From the NCBI GenBank assembly GCA_008692225.1, contig VICG01000002.1, positions 248,001 through 312,000 on the forward strand: a DNA stretch of 64,000 nucleotides, given 5' to 3'. The DNA comes from Monilinia fructicola (Eukaryota > Ascomycota > Leotiomycetes > Helotiales > Sclerotiniaceae). Of the stretch, positions 60,508 through 64,000 are shown piece by piece (position 1 is the stretch's first letter; each line of letters begins with the position of its first letter). Both the position numbers and the translations under genes were made by a program. Under the pieces are notes generated by a model, which was not told the origin of the DNA, made no database searches, and was given only the letters and a program-made list of their open reading frames with translations.

Positions 60508-60780
60508 AGAAAAATAATTAGAAAAATAATTAAATAAATAGTTAAATGACTAAATAGATATATAGATAGCTAAATAAATATATGAATATATAGATAAGTA
60601 GATAATTAAATAAATAAACAAATGGATATATAAATAAACAAATAAACAAATAGATAGATAATTAGATAATTAGATAAACAATTAGCTAAATAGACAGTTA
60701 AATAAACATACAGATAGTCAGATAGACATACAGATATACCTGTGGACAGACAAACAGACAGCCAGATAGATAGACAACCG
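60508..60780. repeat. Degenerate AAAT/GATA/GACA tract on the right flank
   Basis: Mirror of the left flank: TTAAATAAATAG-type units change back to CAGACAGACAGC-type units by about 60770. Confidence 0.85.
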
Positions 60781-60963
60781 AACAAATACTGGTATATATC
60801 CCTCCTTACTAATCCTGATTTTTGCACTTTGTACTCTGTGCAGCACAATCCCAAGTCCTCCATACAAAATGAATGGAGCCTCCAGCTTTCACCAAACGCG
60901 ACCAGGGGGTTCTTTTGTGCATGTTGACTCCGTACTGCACAGTTCAAGCACGCATTTTGTCTT

Positions 60964-60997
60964 GCTTTGTATTGTTTTGTTTTGTTTTGTTTTGTTT
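60964..60997. repeat. (TTTTG)n pentanucleotide repeat
   Basis: About six units upstream of IMPDH. Confidence 0.9.
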
Positions 60998-61611
60998 ACA
61001 TCCCCTGCATTATTAATCATCGTTGCCCCAGCAGAACATTTTGGCGTTTTGACAACACAGAGAATTATTAATTACAGTCCTCCGTATTTATTTATTCTAT
61101 AACCTTATTGTATTTATATCATTCACCAATAACCTTGCGAGATTCGGAAAATAAATCCCAGTACCCAGTCACATTTTATTCTTGTTGATTTTTGACTTCT
61201 GGTCGGATCGGCATTTCTTTTCTCCTAGTCTGCTTCCATATCTTCACGTGCGTGGCCCTTATCGATAGGGACTAAGTCCACTATTGGCTTAGCGCTTAAA
61301 GATTCGGTAACGCTCGGTCCTCTCTAGCTTCTCGACTCATATTATTTTTTTTCTCTCCTCTTTTTTTTTCCTTTCCTTTTTTCTCTTGGGAGAAGGAAAC
61401 TTCAACCCGTCGACTGTACATTTGATTTAAGAGATTTGATTTCCGTCAATCATCCCAATTATTATCTTCGTACTTCAAAGGTCGACCATCTCTTTGTTAT
61501 CCTCTTCACTTTTTCTCTTTTCACTAAATTCTTCCTACTCCTCCGATACCTTCCCCTCCATCTTCCCCCTCCTTGCCCCTCCCCCCCTCCCCCCCAGCAT
61601 AATTCTACAAG
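60998..61611 (+). promoter_or_regulatory. IMPDH promoter and pyrimidine-rich leader
   Basis: CACGTG at about 61244 (E-box/Cbf1-like), then T- and CT-rich tracts (61340-61390, 61500-61590) ending in C-runs just before the start codon at 61612. Long CT-rich leaders are usual for strongly expressed fungal housekeeping genes. Confidence 0.45.
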
Positions 61612-63534
61612 ATGTCTCCTCAAGCAAATGGAGAATCTAAGCCATCTGCTTCAGATTTCTTGGCCCCAACTAAGCAAGTTTTGGATCCCTCCAAGGCTCT
61701 TGAGGTTCTCAAGGAATATGAATCTCAAGATGGTCTCAGCATCAATGACTTGATCGATTCCAAGAAACACGGAGGTTTAACCTACAACGACTTCTTGGTT
61801 CTTCCAGGTTATATTGGCTTTGCTGCCTCTGAGGTCGTTCTCGACTCTCCGTCACCAAGCGCATTACTCTCAAGACTCCTTTCGTTTCTTCCCTATATGG
61901 ACACCGTCACCGAGCATGACATGGCCATTCACATGGCTTTGCAAGGTGGTCTTGGTGTTATTCATCACAACTGCTCCGCCGATGAGCAAGCTGAGATGGT
62001 TCAAAAGGTTAAGAGATACGAAAACGGTTTCATTCTTGATCCCGTCGTCCTCAGCCCAACTGCAACTGTTGCTGAAGTTAAGGCTTTGAAGGAGAAGTGG
62101 GGTTTTGGAGGTTACCCAGTTACCGGTTCGTCCTCCCTTTTCTTTCGCTCCTCCCTCCAGCACGCACCTTGACATGATTATCAAAACATAATTCAAATAA
62201 CTTTCGTTCATCCGTATTGACCGCAAGGTCGTGGGGAGACAATTATTCTTTATGACTTTCGGTGTACCATCTTGATTCTTCCCCCCTCAAAAATCATCTG
62301 TCTTGCAGCCGCTAACATGTCTGCAAAAAATAGAAAACGGGAAAAATTGGGCTCCAAACTCGTCGGTATCGTTACAAACAGAGATATTCAATTTTGAAGA
62401 TGATGATAGTGCATCAGTCGCCAGTGTCATGGTTACAGATTTGGTCACTGCTTCATATGGTACCGAATTGATTGAGGCCAATGCCATCCTCGCAAAGTCT
62501 AAGAAGGGAAAGCTTCCAATCGTTGACAAGGACGGAAACCTTGTTTCTATGATCTCGCGATCTGATTTGAACAAGAACATCCACTACCCATTGGCTTCCA
62601 AACTCCCAGATTCCAAGCAATTGATCTGTGCTGCTGCTGCCATTGGTACAAGACCCGAAGATAAAAAATTCGTCTTCAAAAATTGGTCGATGCTCAATTG
62701 GACATCGTTATCCTCGACAGCAGTCAAGGTAACAGCATGTATCAAATCGAGATGGTCAAGTACATCAAGGAGAAATACCCTGATCTTGACGTCATCGGAG
62801 GTAATGTCGTTACTCGTGAACAAGCTGCTTCATTGATTGCCGCTGGTGTTGATGGTTTGAGAATCGGAATGGGTAGTGGAAGTGCTTGTATCACTCAAGA
62901 GGTTATGGCTGTTGGCAGACCACAAGCTGCCGCCGTCTACAACGTCAGCTCATTCGCTGCTCGCTTTGGTGTTCCATGTATGGCTGATGGTGGTATCCAA
63001 AATGTCGGCCACATTGTCAAGGGTCTTGCTCTTGGTGCCACCACTATCATGATGGGTGGTCTTTTGGCTGGTACCACCGAATCTCCAGGTACTTCCTTTG
63101 TCAGTCGTGAGGGTAAGCTCGTCAAGGCATACCGTGGCATGGGCTCCATCGATGCTATGCAAGACAAGAAGGCTGGCTCCGGTGCCAAGGACAGCCAAAA
63201 AGAGCAACGCTGGTACTGCTAGATATTTCTCCGAGGGTGATAGCGTTTCTCGTAGCTCAAGGGTGTATCTGGTGCCGTCGCACACAGAGGGTATGATATT
63301 CACTGACATGATTTTCTCTTCCAATGCTAATATTTTGCAGTTCCGTTACCAAGTTTGTTCCATATCTCGCCGCAGGTTTGAAGCACTCACTCCAAGACTG
63401 CGGACAAATCAGTCCTTCAAGCTCTTCACGAGGCTGTTGAGAATGGTACTACACGTTTCGAATTGAGAACCGCTAGTGCCCAACTCGAAGGTGGTGTAAA
63501 TATGGAAAGTTACGAGAAGAAGCTTTATGCATGA
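61612..63534 (+). CDS. Inosine-5'-monophosphate dehydrogenase; many single-base frame breaks in exons 2-3
   Basis: IMPDH oxidises IMP to XMP with NAD, the rate-limiting step of GTP synthesis, in the cytosol. Exons are 61612-62125, 62334-63290 and 63341-63534 (introns 208 and 50 bp). Seen in order: N-terminal [21 protein letters not shown] start ([19 protein letters not shown]), CBS-pair region ([20 protein letters not shown]), [30 protein letters not shown] with the catalytic Cys, [12 protein letters not shown], and the mobile-flap region [11 protein letters not shown] to ARYFSEGDS. Exon 1 is intact. Later, extra bases sit at 62342-62346 (A), 62349-62351 (G), 62392-62395 (T), 63197-63201 (A), 63246-63248 (T), 63261-63263 (G) and 63414-63415 (C), plus a net two-base shift within 62662-62682. 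Discounting these, 1656 nt (551 residues) remain, the normal size. Protein sequence between breaks is fully conserved. Confidence 0.93.
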
Positions 63535-64000
63535 TGTTCTTAGATGATGGTTTTTAGGAGCATTTCATCTGGTCATCTGGGCGGAGATCTGGATATATGG
63601 AGTTTAATTGGCGTTGAGAGTAGGACAAAATTCTTGAATCTGGGTGGAGAAAGAAAAATAAAATACATTGCAATCGCACATTTAAGATTGCTAATCGATT
63701 TATATGTGAGATTTGATCCATATTATGATATCCACTGGTGTTAGCTAGTAGTTTACCTGACAATGGAGAGGGGTCTTCTTCCAGTGAAACCTAACAGGCA
63801 ATGGTCGTCGACGTCTTTCTATTGCGAGGAGGGATGCTGCTCTTTTAGGGCTTAGCTTAGAGTCATGTGATGTTCAAGATTAGATATTTAATTATCTTCA
63901 ATTCCTTCAGGATTGATCTTTTTCGCACAATCAATACACTGTTGAGGTCAAAGTACGCATTCATATCTCATTCTGCTTTGAACCAGTATTAGTATCATTT
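63535..64000. other. IMPDH 3' flank
   Basis: 466 bp to the window edge. No gene is visible; the IMPDH 3' UTR is expected here. Confidence 0.5.

Noticed and set aside
62126..62333. IMPDH first intron of 208 bp, suspected to hide an exon
   Set aside because: Donor, branch-like GCTAACA and acceptor restore the conserved junction (VTENGK) exactly; the interior has no coding signal.

Overview
The window is nuclear DNA of a filamentous ascomycete. Genes are compact, with introns mostly of 47-60 bp (GTATGT/GTAAGT-like donors, CTAAC/CTGAC-like branch sites). The gene set is fungal: a Pth11-type receptor, an OPT transporter, a rhamnogalacturonan acetylesterase, an Rng2-like IQGAP and a DUF3445 protein. 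AT-rich spacers and a pectin-degrading enzyme make a plant-associated Leotiomycete (Botrytis/Sclerotinia-like) my best guess. That is inference; no marker gene proves it.

Layout. 0-8 kb is gene-dense: the 3' end of a Ser/Thr-rich protein, ALG9 mannosyltransferase (-), NAF1 (+) sharing a promoter region with ALG9, and a DUF3445 protein (+). From 7.6 to 24.8 kb the only clear gene is a Mpv17/PMP22 protein (-). The rest is a gene desert with two promoter-like TATA/CT-rich blocks, a nested repeat with 3-base periodicity (16.2-16.8 kb) and a decayed ~145-bp satellite (18.0-19.1 kb). 24.8-34.6 kb holds a DODA-type extradiol dioxygenase, RRP41, an ER protein disulfide isomerase and Vta1. 36.9-38.3 kb is a Pth11-like 7TM receptor (-). 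42.1-44.5 kb has a Rieske protein and a rhamnogalacturonan acetylesterase. 47.3-57.9 kb has an OPT transporter, a GPI-anchored protein with a duplicated Cys domain and a large IQGAP. 58-60.8 kb is a block of simple repeats including ~400 bp of (AAAT)n. 61.6-63.5 kb is IMP dehydrogenase.

Most genes are housekeeping: N-glycosylation and ER folding (ALG9, PDI), RNA processing (NAF1, RRP41), endosomal sorting (Vta1), cytokinesis (IQGAP) and GTP synthesis (IMPDH). They do not form a pathway cluster, and I see no biosynthetic cluster, virus or intact transposon.

The strongest anomaly concerns sequence quality. ALG9, Mpv17, IQGAP and above all IMPDH carry single-base shifts, nearly all in homopolymer runs, while the protein sequence on both sides is conserved. 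After allowing for these, every coding length becomes a multiple of three. I read them as base-calling or assembly errors, not dead genes. The most novel candidate is the 16.2-16.8 kb nested repeat behind a textbook promoter; the evidence for it is thin.
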